60,166 nucleotides of DNA, taken from the NCBI GenBank assembly GCA_029259695.1, contig JAJDEQ010000133.1:1-60166 (forward strand), read 5' to 3'. Numbering within the stretch: the stretch's first letter is position 1; each line of letters begins with the position of its first letter. A program made the translations under genes and the position numbers. Positions 1-7,596 of this stretch are shown here, in pieces. This stretch comes from Planctomycetota bacterium. Lineage in GTDB: Bacteria > Planctomycetota > B15-G4. Under the pieces are notes generated by a model. The model saw only the letters and a list, made by a program, of their open reading frames with translations. It was not told where the DNA came from and searched no databases.

Positions 1-291
1 GAACAGCTCGACCGCGCCGGTCGACACTTCCTGGCCAACCGCACCAAGGGCCTGGCGTTCGCGAGCCAGAAGGGCGCCCTGTGGGGCACCAACCACGTCC
101 TGCGCGTGTCGGCCATCTTCGACTGGTTCGACGAGGACTTCGGGGACGGCCAGCGCGGCCTGGTGGAGTTCCTCGGCCGCTTCACCTCCGACGACGCCCG
201 GCAGTGGATGCGCGAGCACGCGGGCGACATCGACGTGGACTACCTCGACTACGACTGGTCGCTCAACGCGAGCCGCGTACCCCAGGGCTGA
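1..291 (+). CDS. DUF547 family protein, C-terminal part
   Basis: The gene enters from the left edge and only its last 96 residues are present. They contain the features of the end of a DUF547 domain: a cysteine-poor segment with IFDWFDEDFG, then a helix with FLGRF, and a terminal YLDYDWSLN motif. DUF547 proteins are mostly exported or uncharacterised, with a papain-like fold proposed for some. The biochemical role is unknown. The stop is TGA at 289-291. A convergent glycosyltransferase gene follows after about 50 bases. The family call rests on the motif order as I know it. No catalytic residue can be judged because the N-terminal two thirds lie outside the window. Confidence 0.75.
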   Translation, partial: EQLDRAGRHFLANRTKGLAFASQKGALWGTNHVLRVSAIFDWFDEDFGDGQRGLVEFLGRFTSDDARQWMREHAGDIDVDYLDYDWSLNASRVPQG

Positions 292-338
292 GACCACACC
301 GGTGATCCTCGGGCTGCCGCTCGGCGAGTTGGTCGCCG

Positions 339-1076
339 TCAGGCCTGCCGACCACGCCGGCTGAGCGACAAGCGCACGATCGTCCAGATGATCTTCACAC
401 CCGCGCTGACCGTGCCCTTCAGCGTGCCGGCGATCTTGGACACACCGATGCGCCGCCGGTAGGCAACCGGCACCTCCACGATGCGCAGCCCCTCCTGGAT
501 GGCGCGCACCTGCATCTCCACGGTCCAGCCGAAGTTCGCGTCACGCATGTCGATGCGCTCGAGCGCCGCGCTCGTGACGGCCCGGAACGGCCCCAGGTCG
601 GTGAAACGCACACCGTGGATCAGGCGCACCATGCGCGTCGCCAGCCAGTTGCCGAACACCTGCTGGGGCATCATCGACCCCGGCTCTCGCAGTCCGAGCG
701 CGCGCGACCCGATGACCAGGTCGGCACGCCCCTCCAGGATCGGCGCGACCACCTGCGGCAGTTCGTCCGGGTGGTCGCTGTAGTCGGCATCCAGGAACAC
801 GATGACATCCGTCGGCGCGAGCGCGGCCAGCCCGGCCAGGCACGCCGAGCCGTACCCTCGACGCGCGGCGTGGGCCACGCGGGCACCACCCCGTTGCGCG
901 ACGGCGGCCGTGCCATCGCTCGAGCCGTTGTCGGCGACCACCACCTCGGTCAGGGAGTCCCAGGGCAGGTCCGCCAGCACGAGGGGCAGCGACTGCTCCT
1001 CGTCGAGCGCGGGGATCACGACCGAGATGCGCAGCGCTCCGACCGCTTCGGACGGCACCTGCAGGTCGTCGGTCAC
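339..1076 (-). CDS. Family 2 glycosyltransferase (dolichyl-phosphate mannosyltransferase-like)
   Basis: A 245-residue GT-A fold glycosyltransferase. It opens with the nucleotide-sugar strand VVIPALDEEQSLP (about residues 20-32), then VVVADNGSSDGT, and the metal-binding region FLDADYSDHPDE near residue 95. The length and the lack of membrane helices fit soluble polyprenyl-phosphate sugar transferases that load a lipid carrier at the inner membrane face. The start is GTG at 1076 with a GGAGG a few bases upstream. It is transcribed alone, away from the PuuD-like gene. The donor sugar and acceptor cannot be read from sequence. Confidence 0.85.
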   Translation of the reverse strand: MTDDLQVPSEAVGALRISVVIPALDEEQSLPLVLADLPWDSLTEVVVADNGSSDGTAAVAQRGGARVAHAARRGYGSACLAGLAALAPTDVIVFLDADYSDHPDELPQVVAPILEGRADLVIGSRALGLREPGSMMPQQVFGNWLATRMVRLIHGVRFTDLGPFRAVTSAALERIDMRDANFGWTVEMQVRAIQEGLRIVEVPVAYRRRIGVSKIAGTLKGTVSAGVKIIWTIVRLSLSRRGRQA

Positions 1077-1303
1077 GCCGCCTCCGTCCTCCTGATCAGC
1101 CGCAACACGGCACGTCTCCCCAGTCCACGTCGCTCAGTCTAATGATCGCCGGGTAGGGAATGTCGGCGGGGCCGCGCCTGCATGCATTGAAATCCGAGGG
1201 CGTCCTGGGCATCCTCGGCGCCGATCGAACCGGCCACGCACGACGTTGCGGGCCGAACCGCGACGTGCGCGTCGCACTCCCACCGCCCTTTGGAGTCGCT
1301 CCC

Positions 1304-1948
1304 GTGGAAGTCTTTTCTGACCATGGATTGATCTTGCGCTGGCTGCACTTCATCGCCGGCATCACCTGGATCGGATTGCTCTGGTTCTTCAACTGGGTCA
1401 ACGGCGCGTTCACGGCATCGCTCGAAGCCGACACGCGTTCCAAGGTGATCCCGCAACTCATGCCGCGCGCCCTGTGGTGGTTCCGCTGGGGCGCCCTGTT
1501 CACCTGGCTCACCGGTTCGGTCTACGCCTACATGGTGATCGGACCCGCGCAGGATCCCGACGGCGCCGTCGCCTGGGTCCAGAACACACTGCGCGGCAAG
1601 TGGATCACGATGGGCTTCGTCTACGGGACGATCATGGCCTTCAACGTGTGGTTCATGATCTGGCCGCGCCAGAAGAAGATCATCTCGGCGGTCATCAGGG
1701 GCGAGAAGCCCGACCCGGCGTGGGGCAAGACGGCCACCAACTGCTCCCGCGTGAACACCTACCTCTCGATCCCGCTGCTGTTCGCCATGGGCGCGAACCA
1801 CGCCGGCGAGACCACCGCACCGGGCGTGCCCGGCGTCACCAACTTCTGGGTGGCGGCCGGCCTCGTGACGGTCGTGGGCTTCGCGATCGCCTGGCTCTGC
1901 ATCCACGTGCTGGGCCCGAAGGTCGGCAAGGACTTCAAGCCGGTCTGA
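1304..1948 (+). CDS. PuuD-like urate hydroxylase N-terminal domain membrane protein
   Basis: A 214-residue integral membrane protein matching the N-terminal domain of PuuD/urate oxidase-type proteins (Urate_ox_N). The signature is RWLHFIAGITWIGLLWFFN at the N-terminus, then ALWWFRWGALFTWLTG and FNVWFMIWPRQKK. About five or six hydrophobic helices are visible. In known PuuD proteins this domain is followed by a cytochrome c domain. Here the gene stops without any CxxCH motif. GTG at 1304 is chosen as start because GGAG lies eight bases upstream and the family N-terminus begins here; an in-frame extension further left looks non-coding. Urate as substrate is unproven, since many PuuD-domain proteins lack purine context. 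Confidence 0.75.
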   Translation: MEVFSDHGLILRWLHFIAGITWIGLLWFFNWVNGAFTASLEADTRSKVIPQLMPRALWWFRWGALFTWLTGSVYAYMVIGPAQDPDGAVAWVQNTLRGKWITMGFVYGTIMAFNVWFMIWPRQKKIISAVIRGEKPDPAWGKTATNCSRVNTYLSIPLLFAMGANHAGETTAPGVPGVTNFWVAAGLVTVVGFAIAWLCIHVLGPKVGKDFKPV

Positions 1949-2010
1949 CCTGACGGCGGATCGATCCCCGGGAGGTGCCCTGAACGGGCCCCCACGCGGG
2001 ATGGAAGGCA

Positions 2011-2043
2011 GCGAGGCGGCGACCGTGATGGTCGCCGCCTCGT
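2011..2043. terminator. Bidirectional hairpin terminator
   Basis: A 13-bp perfect stem (2012-2024 pairing with 2030-2042) closes a five-base loop, gtgat. It lies between the convergent PuuD-like gene (ends 1948) and the lipoprotein gene (ends 2077), where a shared terminator is expected. There is no long T tract, only gttcgttcg on the plus side, so it would be a GC-rich terminator. Confidence 0.7.
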
Positions 2044-2076
2044 TCGTTCGAAGGCTGCATCGCGCAGCAGGCTGAA

Positions 2077-2943
2077 TCAGAGCGAGAACACGAAGTCGTC
2101 GACGTCGACCTCCGCCTGCGCGTCGAGGTTGACCTCGAGCGTGCCCCGACCCAGCTTCTCGTGCCACACGCCCAGCGTGTACTGGCCCGGCGGCACGCCC
2201 TCGAAACGGTACGTCCCGTCCGCTCCGGTGACGGCGAAGAACGGATGGTCGACGACGCCGACCCAGGCCTTCATCCAGGCGTGGACGTCGCACACCACCT
2301 CGACCATCACCTCGGCGCGACGCATGGACAGATCGCGTGGCTCGGAGCCCGCGGGCATGCCGAAGTTCTTCTCTCGATTGCGATCGGGCTTGGTGTGCAC
2401 GTTGTGCATCGTGCCGTCACTGTTCCGGGCCAGGAGCGTCTGGCCCGCGCGCACGCCCACGATGCGCGGCACGAACAGGCACCCGTTCTGGTCCAGTTCG
2501 ACGGCCTGCTCCGGGACGTCGAAGCGGAAGCCCTCGAGGCCGGCCTCGATCCAGACGAAGGCACCCTGCAAGCGACCGTCCTGCACCAGGATCCGGTCGT
2601 CCTGGTAGCCGCCGCCGTCGACGTGCTCCTTGCACCAGGCCTCGGCCATCACGATGAACTTCGCCGCGTCGACCTCGCCGTCCACGCGCACCTGCCCGGC
2701 GATCGAACCGACCGTCGCCGGATCGACCTCGCGCACCGCCTGGGTGACGGGTGTCGACTCCGCGCCGCCGGCCGCCCCCCCGCCCGTGCTGGTCTGCTCG
2801 TCGCCGTCGCCCTCCGAGCCGCCGCAGGCGGCGCACGCGAGGGCCAACGCAACGCCCCAGACGACCTGCGCCGTCGCCCCAATCCGAACCGTGACCTGCC
2901 GCCCGGGCGGCCGTCTCTCTATACTCGCGCGCATGTCGTTCAT
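2077..2943 (-). CDS. Exported lipoprotein with cupredoxin-like and carboxypeptidase-regulatory-like domains
   Basis: A 288-residue protein. Residues 20-40 form a hydrophobic export signal ending in ALACAACGG, a likely lipobox. A linker rich in Gly, Thr and Ser follows. The middle (about 90-210) resembles the plastocyanin-like module seen with copper-type proteins, including GTMHNVHTKP and CDVHAWMKAWVGVVDHPFF with conserved Cys and His. The C-terminal part (GTYRFEGVPPGQYTLGVWH) is a carboxypeptidase regulatory-like beta sandwich. It is probably cell-envelope attached; electron transfer or metal binding is inference. ATG at 2943 has GGGAGG ten bases upstream; ATG at 2934 is the alternative. Either way its 5' end overlaps the divergent selenoprotein gene. 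Confidence 0.7.
   Translation of the reverse strand: MNDMRASIERRPPGRQVTVRIGATAQVVWGVALALACAACGGSEGDGDEQTSTGGGAAGGAESTPVTQAVREVDPATVGSIAGQVRVDGEVDAAKFIVMAEAWCKEHVDGGGYQDDRILVQDGRLQGAFVWIEAGLEGFRFDVPEQAVELDQNGCLFVPRIVGVRAGQTLLARNSDGTMHNVHTKPDRNREKNFGMPAGSEPRDLSMRRAEVMVEVVCDVHAWMKAWVGVVDHPFFAVTGADGTYRFEGVPPGQYTLGVWHEKLGRGTLEVNLDAQAEVDVDDFVFSL
2920..2925 (+). promoter_or_regulatory. -10 element (TATACT) of a probable leaderless transcript
   Basis: TATACT matches the sigma-70 -10 consensus at five of six positions and ends seven bases before the ATG at 2933. Transcription would then begin at or next to the start codon. No Shine-Dalgarno sequence precedes that ATG, which fits leaderless translation. 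No good -35 is visible at 16-18 bases. Confidence 0.45.
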
Positions 2944-3541
2944 CCGTACCGTGCCTCCCGAAGATGCGTCCGGCCCGCTGGCTAGCATCTACGACGCCGC
3001 CGTCAAACGCGCGGGCAAGGTGTTCCAGATCCTCCGGATCCAGAGCCTCAACCCGTCGGTGTTGCGGGCCTCGATGCAGATGTACCAAAGCGTGATGCTG
3101 GGTCCATCCCCCCTGAGCCGGAGTGAACGCGAAGCCATCGCCGTGGCCGTCTCGCGCAGCAACGACTGCTTCTACTGAGTGAAGGCCCACGAGGCCGACC
3201 TCCGTGAAGAGGTCGCCAAGGAACTCGAGCAACAGGGGGACCACACGGCGGCGGATGCCCGCGACCGGGCCGCGGCCTTCGCCGCCGACATCGCCGCCCA
3301 GGGCAGCGAGGCGGCGCCTTCACCGCGTCTGCGTGCCCTGCTGCAATACGCCGAACGGCTCTCGCTGGCGCCGGGCGCCATGACGGCGGATCACGTGGAG
3401 GCCTTGCGCGCCGTGGGCCTCGACGACGTGGAGATCCACGACGCCGCCCAGGTCGTGGCGTACTTCGCCTACATCAACCGGGTCGCCGACGGCCTCGGGG
3501 TGGATCTCGAGCCGGAGATGGGCACGCCGCCCGGGGCGTGA
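2933..3541 (+). CDS. Selenocysteine-containing peroxidase-related protein (AhpD/CMD family), TGA read through
   Basis: One gene is interrupted by a single in-frame TGA at 3176-3178 (codon 82). Read through, it gives a 202-residue protein of the peroxidase-related carboxymuconolactone decarboxylase/AhpD family. The family active site is C-x-x-C followed by His four residues after the second Cys. Here it reads NDCFY-TGA-VKAH, so Cys79, the TGA-encoded residue 82 and His86 fall exactly on that motif. Both halves belong to the family: N-terminal TVPPEDASGPLASIYDA, and C-terminal VEIHDAAQVVAYFAYINRVA. A hairpin resembling a bacterial SECIS follows at 3193-3217. Cys-containing relatives reduce peroxides through a thiol relay. 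The alternative is two truncated pieces (stop at 3178, restart at GTG 3179), but a nonsense change exactly at the redox residue is unlikely. Confidence 0.82.
3193..3217 (+). promoter_or_regulatory. SECIS-like hairpin directing UGA recoding
   Basis: Bases 3193-3202 pair with 3209-3217, giving a nine-pair stem with one bulged C and a six-base loop, CGTGAA (3203-3208). The loop begins 24 bases after the TGA and has G at its second position. Both are properties expected of bacterial SECIS elements bound by SelB. The hairpin lies inside the coding sequence, as in bacteria. Folding was done by eye; covariation with relatives is not available here. Confidence 0.6.
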
Positions 3542-3549
3542 GCCCCACC

Positions 3550-4158
3550 TCAACCCGTGCCCGGCGGCCCCGAGTGCACGCGGTAGGCAAAGGGCACGCT
3601 CTCGATCAGCCGCGCCTCGACCTGCGCGAGTGCGTCGAAGCGTTCGCGCACCTGATCGGCCGGATGGGCTTCCAGCGCCAGGTCGACGAACAACCGGCCG
3701 TGTCGCTCCTCGGCGGCGCCGAGCGCATCGCACAGCGGGTGCAGCTCGGCCAGGGCGGCGCTGGCGCGCATGCAGGCGAAGCGTTCGTGCGAGCGCATCT
3801 CGATCAGCGCCGAGACGAGCAGCGCGTCGAGATAGCTGAAGCGCCCGCCGCGCTGCTCCCGGGCCGCCTTGCTCAGCCCCTCGGCCCACGGGTTGGGCAG
3901 GTCGCGACCGAGCTCGCGGCCGTGATCGCTCAACTCCCGCAGCACGCGGTGCAGGTGCTCGCTCTCCTCGCGGATCAGCGGGGCGAGCCGCAGGCCGAGG
4001 CCGGGCCGATCGGCGTTGCGCTTGAGCAGGGCCATCGCCGACGCGGCCGCCTTGAGCTCGCAGTGTGCGTGATCGGAGAGCAGTGCGGGCACATCGGCAG
4101 CCACCGCGTCGGCCCAGGCCGCCGGCGTCGCACTGAGCAGTGTGAACTCCGCGCTCAC
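3550..4158 (-). CDS. miaE: tRNA-(ms2io6A)-hydroxylase-like diiron protein (MiaE)
   Basis: A 202-residue all-helical protein matching MiaE, the non-haem diiron monooxygenase that hydroxylates the ms2i6A37 side chain of tRNA. Iron-ligand motifs are visible in order: DHAHCELKAAASAM (about 30-43), REESEHLHRV (about 61-70), LIEMRSHERFACM (about 125-137) and AAEERHGRLF near residue 160. These fit the paired E and ExxH motifs of the ferritin-like fold. The start is GTG at 4158, overlapping the stop of the Rieske gene by four bases (GTGA), so translation is coupled. The partner is a likely electron donor for the diiron site. Substrate assignment is by family. Confidence 0.8.
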   Translation of the reverse strand: MSAEFTLLSATPAAWADAVAADVPALLSDHAHCELKAAASAMALLKRNADRPGLGLRLAPLIREESEHLHRVLRELSDHGRELGRDLPNPWAEGLSKAAREQRGGRFSYLDALLVSALIEMRSHERFACMRASAALAELHPLCDALGAAEERHGRLFVDLALEAHPADQVRERFDALAQVEARLIESVPFAYRVHSGPPGTG

Positions 4159-4478
4159 GTGGCGGGCAACTCCACGTACACCACGCCGTCGCGTTCGCGG
4201 GCACGATAGGTGGGGATCGAAGCCTCGGGCACCATCGCGCACTGACCGGTGGCCAGGTCGAAGTGCCACAGGTGCTGCGGGCAGGCGATGCCCCGCTCGT
4301 CGAGGATGCCCTCGCCCAGGTCCGCGTGCTGGTGCGGGCACAACGCGCCGAACGCGAACACGAAGCCGTCGTAGCGCGCCACCGCCACGGGCAGCTCATC
4401 CAGCAGCCGGCTCATGACTTCCCGTTCACCCAGCTCAGCGGATGTGCAGAAGCGCACTTCCCGGGTCTCGCGTGTCAT
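4155..4478 (-). CDS. Rieske [2Fe-2S] ferredoxin, probable electron donor to MiaE
   Basis: A 107-residue soluble Rieske protein with both cluster-binding boxes: CPHQHADL (about residues 47-54, C-x-H) and CPQHLWHF (about 66-73, C-x-x-H). The size and lack of a signal or membrane helix match the small Rieske ferredoxins that feed oxygenases. It overlaps the upstream sulfatase-like gene by four bases (ATGA) and the downstream MiaE gene by four bases, so the three genes form a tightly coupled operon. Donation of electrons to the MiaE diiron centre is inferred from this arrangement. No reductase gene lies next to it. Confidence 0.85.
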   Translation of the reverse strand: MTRETREVRFCTSAELGEREVMSRLLDELPVAVARYDGFVFAFGALCPHQHADLGEGILDERGIACPQHLWHFDLATGQCAMVPEASIPTYRARERDGVVYVELPAT

Positions 4479-6625
4479 CGACCGCCGCCCCGGCCGTGCG
4501 CCTCCCCGGTGGCCGCGGGGTCCGCCGACTCGTCGGTGCCCACGGGATCCTCGTCCAGCGCTTCGTCGTCTTCGGTGCCGAGGTAGCCGACCGCACCCAG
4601 CGCCTCGCGGATGTCCGGGTTGCGTGCCTGGGGTTCGGGCGGACGGCGCCGGGCGCTCTCCTCGTACCAGGCCAGCGTGCGCCGGGTCAGACCGTCGAAG
4701 GCCGCACGCTCCGTGGGCGAGAGGTCGTCGGGATCGAGCGCCGACCCTTCCTGCGGGTCGCGATCCAGGTCGTGCAGCGTCCAGGCCACGTCCCCGCCCT
4801 CGGCGGCCAGCGCGCCCACGACCTTGCGACCCGCCCGATCACGGCCGGACATGAGCGTGAGCTGCGGCCCGAACAGCAGGGTCCGGGTGGTCGCATAGAC
4901 GTCGCCCCGGGGTGGCGCGGCATCCGGGGCCAGGGGCAGCCGGTCCGCCGCGCCCTCGATCGGTGACGCGGCCCCGAGCTGCAGCAGGGTGTTGAACAGC
5001 CGCTCGGTCCCCACCGCATCGTCCACCCGGCGCCCCGCGGGGATCTTCGGACCCACGATCACCAGCGGGACGTGCAGCAGCACCTCGTGCAGGGCGTAGC
5101 CGTGGCCCAATTGCCCGTGCTCGAACAACTCCTCGCCGTGATCCGACGTGAGCACGATCAGCGTCCGGTCCATCAACCCGCGCTCCTCGAGCGCACCCAG
5201 CAACTCGCCCAGACAGCGATCGAAGTAGGCCACCTCCCCGTCGTACAGGTCGATCACGTGGCGCTGCTCGTCGGGCGCCAGCGGGGGGATCAGGTCGTTC
5301 TGCAGCAAGTTCGGCAGGTGCCCGGCGAAGGAGCGGCGCTCCGAGTAGTCGCCGGTGAATGCGTCGCGCGCCTCCCCGGGTGCGCCGTAGGGCGCGTGCG
5401 GATCGAAGTAGTGCACGTACGCGAACCAGCGATCGTCGCCGGGGCGAGCGTCGATCCAGGTCAGCAACTCCTGGTTCAGTTCCGCGGCCGGCACGTCGTT
5501 GGCCTGGACCCACGTGTCGAAGCCCTGATCGAAGTTGTTGCCCTCGCTGATCAGCGCGTTGGCGATGAACGCCGCCCCCTCGATGCCCTCCTCGCGCAGC
5601 AGCTCGGGCAGGGTCATCAGGCCGTCCATCAGGTAGCTGCGCATGTCGCCCAGGACGCCGTGGGTGTTCGCCGGGAGGCCCGTGAACAACGACGCCGTGG
5701 CGGGCAGCGTCCACGACGAGGGCGACATCGCCCGGGTGAAGACGGTGCCCTCTCGAGCCAGGCGCGCGAGCACCGGCGTCGTGTCCCGGTCGTACCCGTG
5801 CAGCGACGTGCGCCGCGCGGCCAGCGTGTCGACGTTGAGCACGAGCAGGTGCGGTCGATCGGGCGAGCTCTTCTGCCGTGCGACCTTCACTTCCTGTCGC
5901 AGCTGGATCTCGAACCACAACGGATTGGCCTCGACGAAGTCTCCCTCCGGCGGCGGTGCGCCGGCGCGGGTCGTCTCGAAACGCAACGTGACCGGACGGT
6001 GCGCCTTGTCGGCCAGGTCCACCAGGATCGTGCGCATGACCTGGTCGTAGGGGTGCTCGGCCGGCTCGTTGATGTAATCGCTGCGCAACGCAGCCCGCTC
6101 TTCGCCGTCCACGAGGATGCGGAACGTCGCCGGCCAGGGGTCGGCCCGGGCCGGGTCCGTGCGGAACGCGGAGTACACCATGGTGCGCACGTAGAGGCTC
6201 GGGCTGTCTCCCACGTCCTCGAGGGCGATCTCGAAGGCGCTCTCGGGCTGAGCCCAGACGACCTTGCCCCAGTCCTCGACCGCGAGTTGCAACGGATCGG
6301 CCGGGTCGAGACGCGGCGGGACGGTCTGCACCCGGTGCTCGGGGTGCTCGGTGATCACGGTCACCCGCGCGTCACCCGCGTCGACGAGGCGCACCAGGTC
6401 CACCGAGACCGGGACGGCCAGGCCCTCGCCGAGCGGTTCCGTTCCGCAGGCGCCCAGCACCGACCCCAGCGCCAGGCACAGTCCCAGGGCCGCGCGGAGG
6501 CCAGCCGGGGGAGGTCGCGGCGGGCTCCGGCCGCGAGCCGGACGGCAGGGCCGCAGGGCCCGGCCCCGGAAGGGGAGCCGGGGGGCGACGCGGCAGGGGG
6601 CGGGCTTGGCGGGATCGGGCTGCAC
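4475..6625 (-). CDS. Sulfatase-fold lipoprotein (alkaline phosphatase superfamily)
   Basis: A 716-residue exported protein. A lipoprotein signal (LCLALGSVLGACGTEP) follows an Arg/Pro-rich start. Residues about 80-260 form an N-terminal beta domain. The catalytic domain begins with LLVLNVDTLAARR (metal-binding Asp), has TLPATASLFTG at the nucleophile site, HYFDPHAPY, and TSDHGEELFEHGQLGHG (metal-binding Asp-His). In true sulfatases the nucleophile is a formylglycine made from Cys or Ser in C/S-x-P-x-R. Here the position is Thr and the Arg is Thr, so a Thr-nucleophile phospho- or phosphono-hydrolase or transferase is more likely. The first ATG at 6625 is used; the true start may be later. It is translationally coupled to the Rieske gene. 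Confidence 0.75.
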   Translation of the reverse strand: MQPDPAKPAPCRVAPRLPFRGRALRPCRPARGRSPPRPPPAGLRAALGLCLALGSVLGACGTEPLGEGLAVPVSVDLVRLVDAGDARVTVITEHPEHRVQTVPPRLDPADPLQLAVEDWGKVVWAQPESAFEIALEDVGDSPSLYVRTMVYSAFRTDPARADPWPATFRILVDGEERAALRSDYINEPAEHPYDQVMRTILVDLADKAHRPVTLRFETTRAGAPPPEGDFVEANPLWFEIQLRQEVKVARQKSSPDRPHLLVLNVDTLAARRTSLHGYDRDTTPVLARLAREGTVFTRAMSPSSWTLPATASLFTGLPANTHGVLGDMRSYLMDGLMTLPELLREEGIEGAAFIANALISEGNNFDQGFDTWVQANDVPAAELNQELLTWIDARPGDDRWFAYVHYFDPHAPYGAPGEARDAFTGDYSERRSFAGHLPNLLQNDLIPPLAPDEQRHVIDLYDGEVAYFDRCLGELLGALEERGLMDRTLIVLTSDHGEELFEHGQLGHGYALHEVLLHVPLVIVGPKIPAGRRVDDAVGTERLFNTLLQLGAASPIEGAADRLPLAPDAAPPRGDVYATTRTLLFGPQLTLMSGRDRAGRKVVGALAAEGGDVAWTLHDLDRDPQEGSALDPDDLSPTERAAFDGLTRRTLAWYEESARRRPPEPQARNPDIREALGAVGYLGTEDDEALDEDPVGTDESADPAATGEAHGRGGGR

Positions 6626-6756
6626 GGCGAAACGAGCCTAGCATGGCGACCCGGGGGTTCACGGCCGTCCCCAGCCCATCCGCGCAGGCTGCCACGGGGC
6701 TGGGAGGCCGCCAGCCCGACCTCCATTTTGGACCCACCGCCCGTCACCGGCGGGGC

Positions 6757-6762
6757 TAGAAT
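6757..6762 (+). promoter_or_regulatory. -10 element (TAGAAT) of a probable leaderless transcript
   Basis: TAGAAT (five of six to consensus) ends six bases before the ATG at 6769. The spacing places the transcript start at the start codon. No purine-rich ribosome-binding site lies between. It parallels the TATACT element before the gene at 2933. Confidence 0.4.
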
Positions 6763-6768
6763 CGGGGC

Positions 6769-7368
6769 ATGACAGACTCTCCGTATCGAGGTGGTCCCCC
6801 CTCCCAAGATCCCTCGACCAAGGCGGTCCACGACGGTCGCCGCATGGTGGCCGGCAAGCGCCGCGTCTTCATCTTCGGCGACATCAACGCCGCCCTCGCC
6901 GAACGGGTGGTCGGCCAGTTGCTCGACTTCGCCGAGGAGTCCACCGAGTCGATCGATGTGCTGATCAACTCGGTGGGCGGCGACGTGGAGGCGGCCTGCG
7001 CCATCATCAACGCCATGCACGGCATCCCCTGCAAGGTGAACACCGTCTGCATGGGCTTCGCCCAGAGCGCCGCCTGCATCATCCTGATGGCCGGGACGGG
7101 CGTCCGCACGGCGTTCGAGAACTCGGTGCTGCTGATCCACCGCATGGTCTGGGAGGACCCACCGGAGGACACCGAGGACTACCTGCCGCCGCCCGACGAG
7201 AAGTACGTCGAACTGTGCCGACGGCTGGAGAACGCTTTCCTGGGACGCTTCCTCAACCACGACGCCCTGTGGGCCGAAAAGAGCATCCCGACGGCCTTGG
7301 ACATGTCGACCGACGACGCGCTGCGATTGGGCGTCATCGACGGCGTGATCTTCCTCGACCGGCACTAG
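6769..7368 (+). CDS. clpP: ClpP-family serine protease subunit
   Basis: A 199-residue ClpP-fold protease. The catalytic serine is in GFAQSAACIILMAGTG (Ser about residue 102), the histidine in NSVLLIHRMVW (about residue 124) and the aspartate in MSTDDALRLGVID (about 180). The oxyanion region is INSVGGDVEAA, close to the usual NSPGG. Length matches ClpP, and a full triad is present. ClpP forms tetradecamers and degrades proteins unfolded by ClpX or ClpA. No Clp ATPase lies beside it, and the sequence is divergent (NSVGG rather than NSPGG), so it is likely a secondary paralogue. The gene stands alone, divergent from the sulfatase operon. Confidence 0.85.
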   Translation: MTDSPYRGGPPSQDPSTKAVHDGRRMVAGKRRVFIFGDINAALAERVVGQLLDFAEESTESIDVLINSVGGDVEAACAIINAMHGIPCKVNTVCMGFAQSAACIILMAGTGVRTAFENSVLLIHRMVWEDPPEDTEDYLPPPDEKYVELCRRLENAFLGRFLNHDALWAEKSIPTALDMSTDDALRLGVIDGVIFLDRH

Positions 7369-7596
7369 CGCTCGACGACCGCCGCACCGCCCCGCCCCCC
7401 CGGATCCCCGCAGCCGGGCGCTGGTTCGTTCGAGGGACAGGGCCCGCCGGCCACGACCCAAAACCCGACCTCGCGCTCACCAGTGCCGGAAGCCTTGGAC
7501 AGGGCCCCCCGGTCGCCCGGCGCATCTCCAACCCATGTTGTAGACTGCATTGATTCGGGCAGTCGCACCCCGGGCCCCCACCGAGAGTCCCCCCGC

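Noticed and set aside
1187..1215. TTGAAA and CATCCT with 17-base spacing upstream of the PuuD-like gene
   Set aside because: The -10 matches at only three of six positions, so it is not a supported promoter.
3179..3541. A separate gene starting at GTG 3179 after the TGA
   Set aside because: It would lack the N-terminal half of the domain, has no ribosome-binding site of its own and starts exactly after the missing active-site residue.
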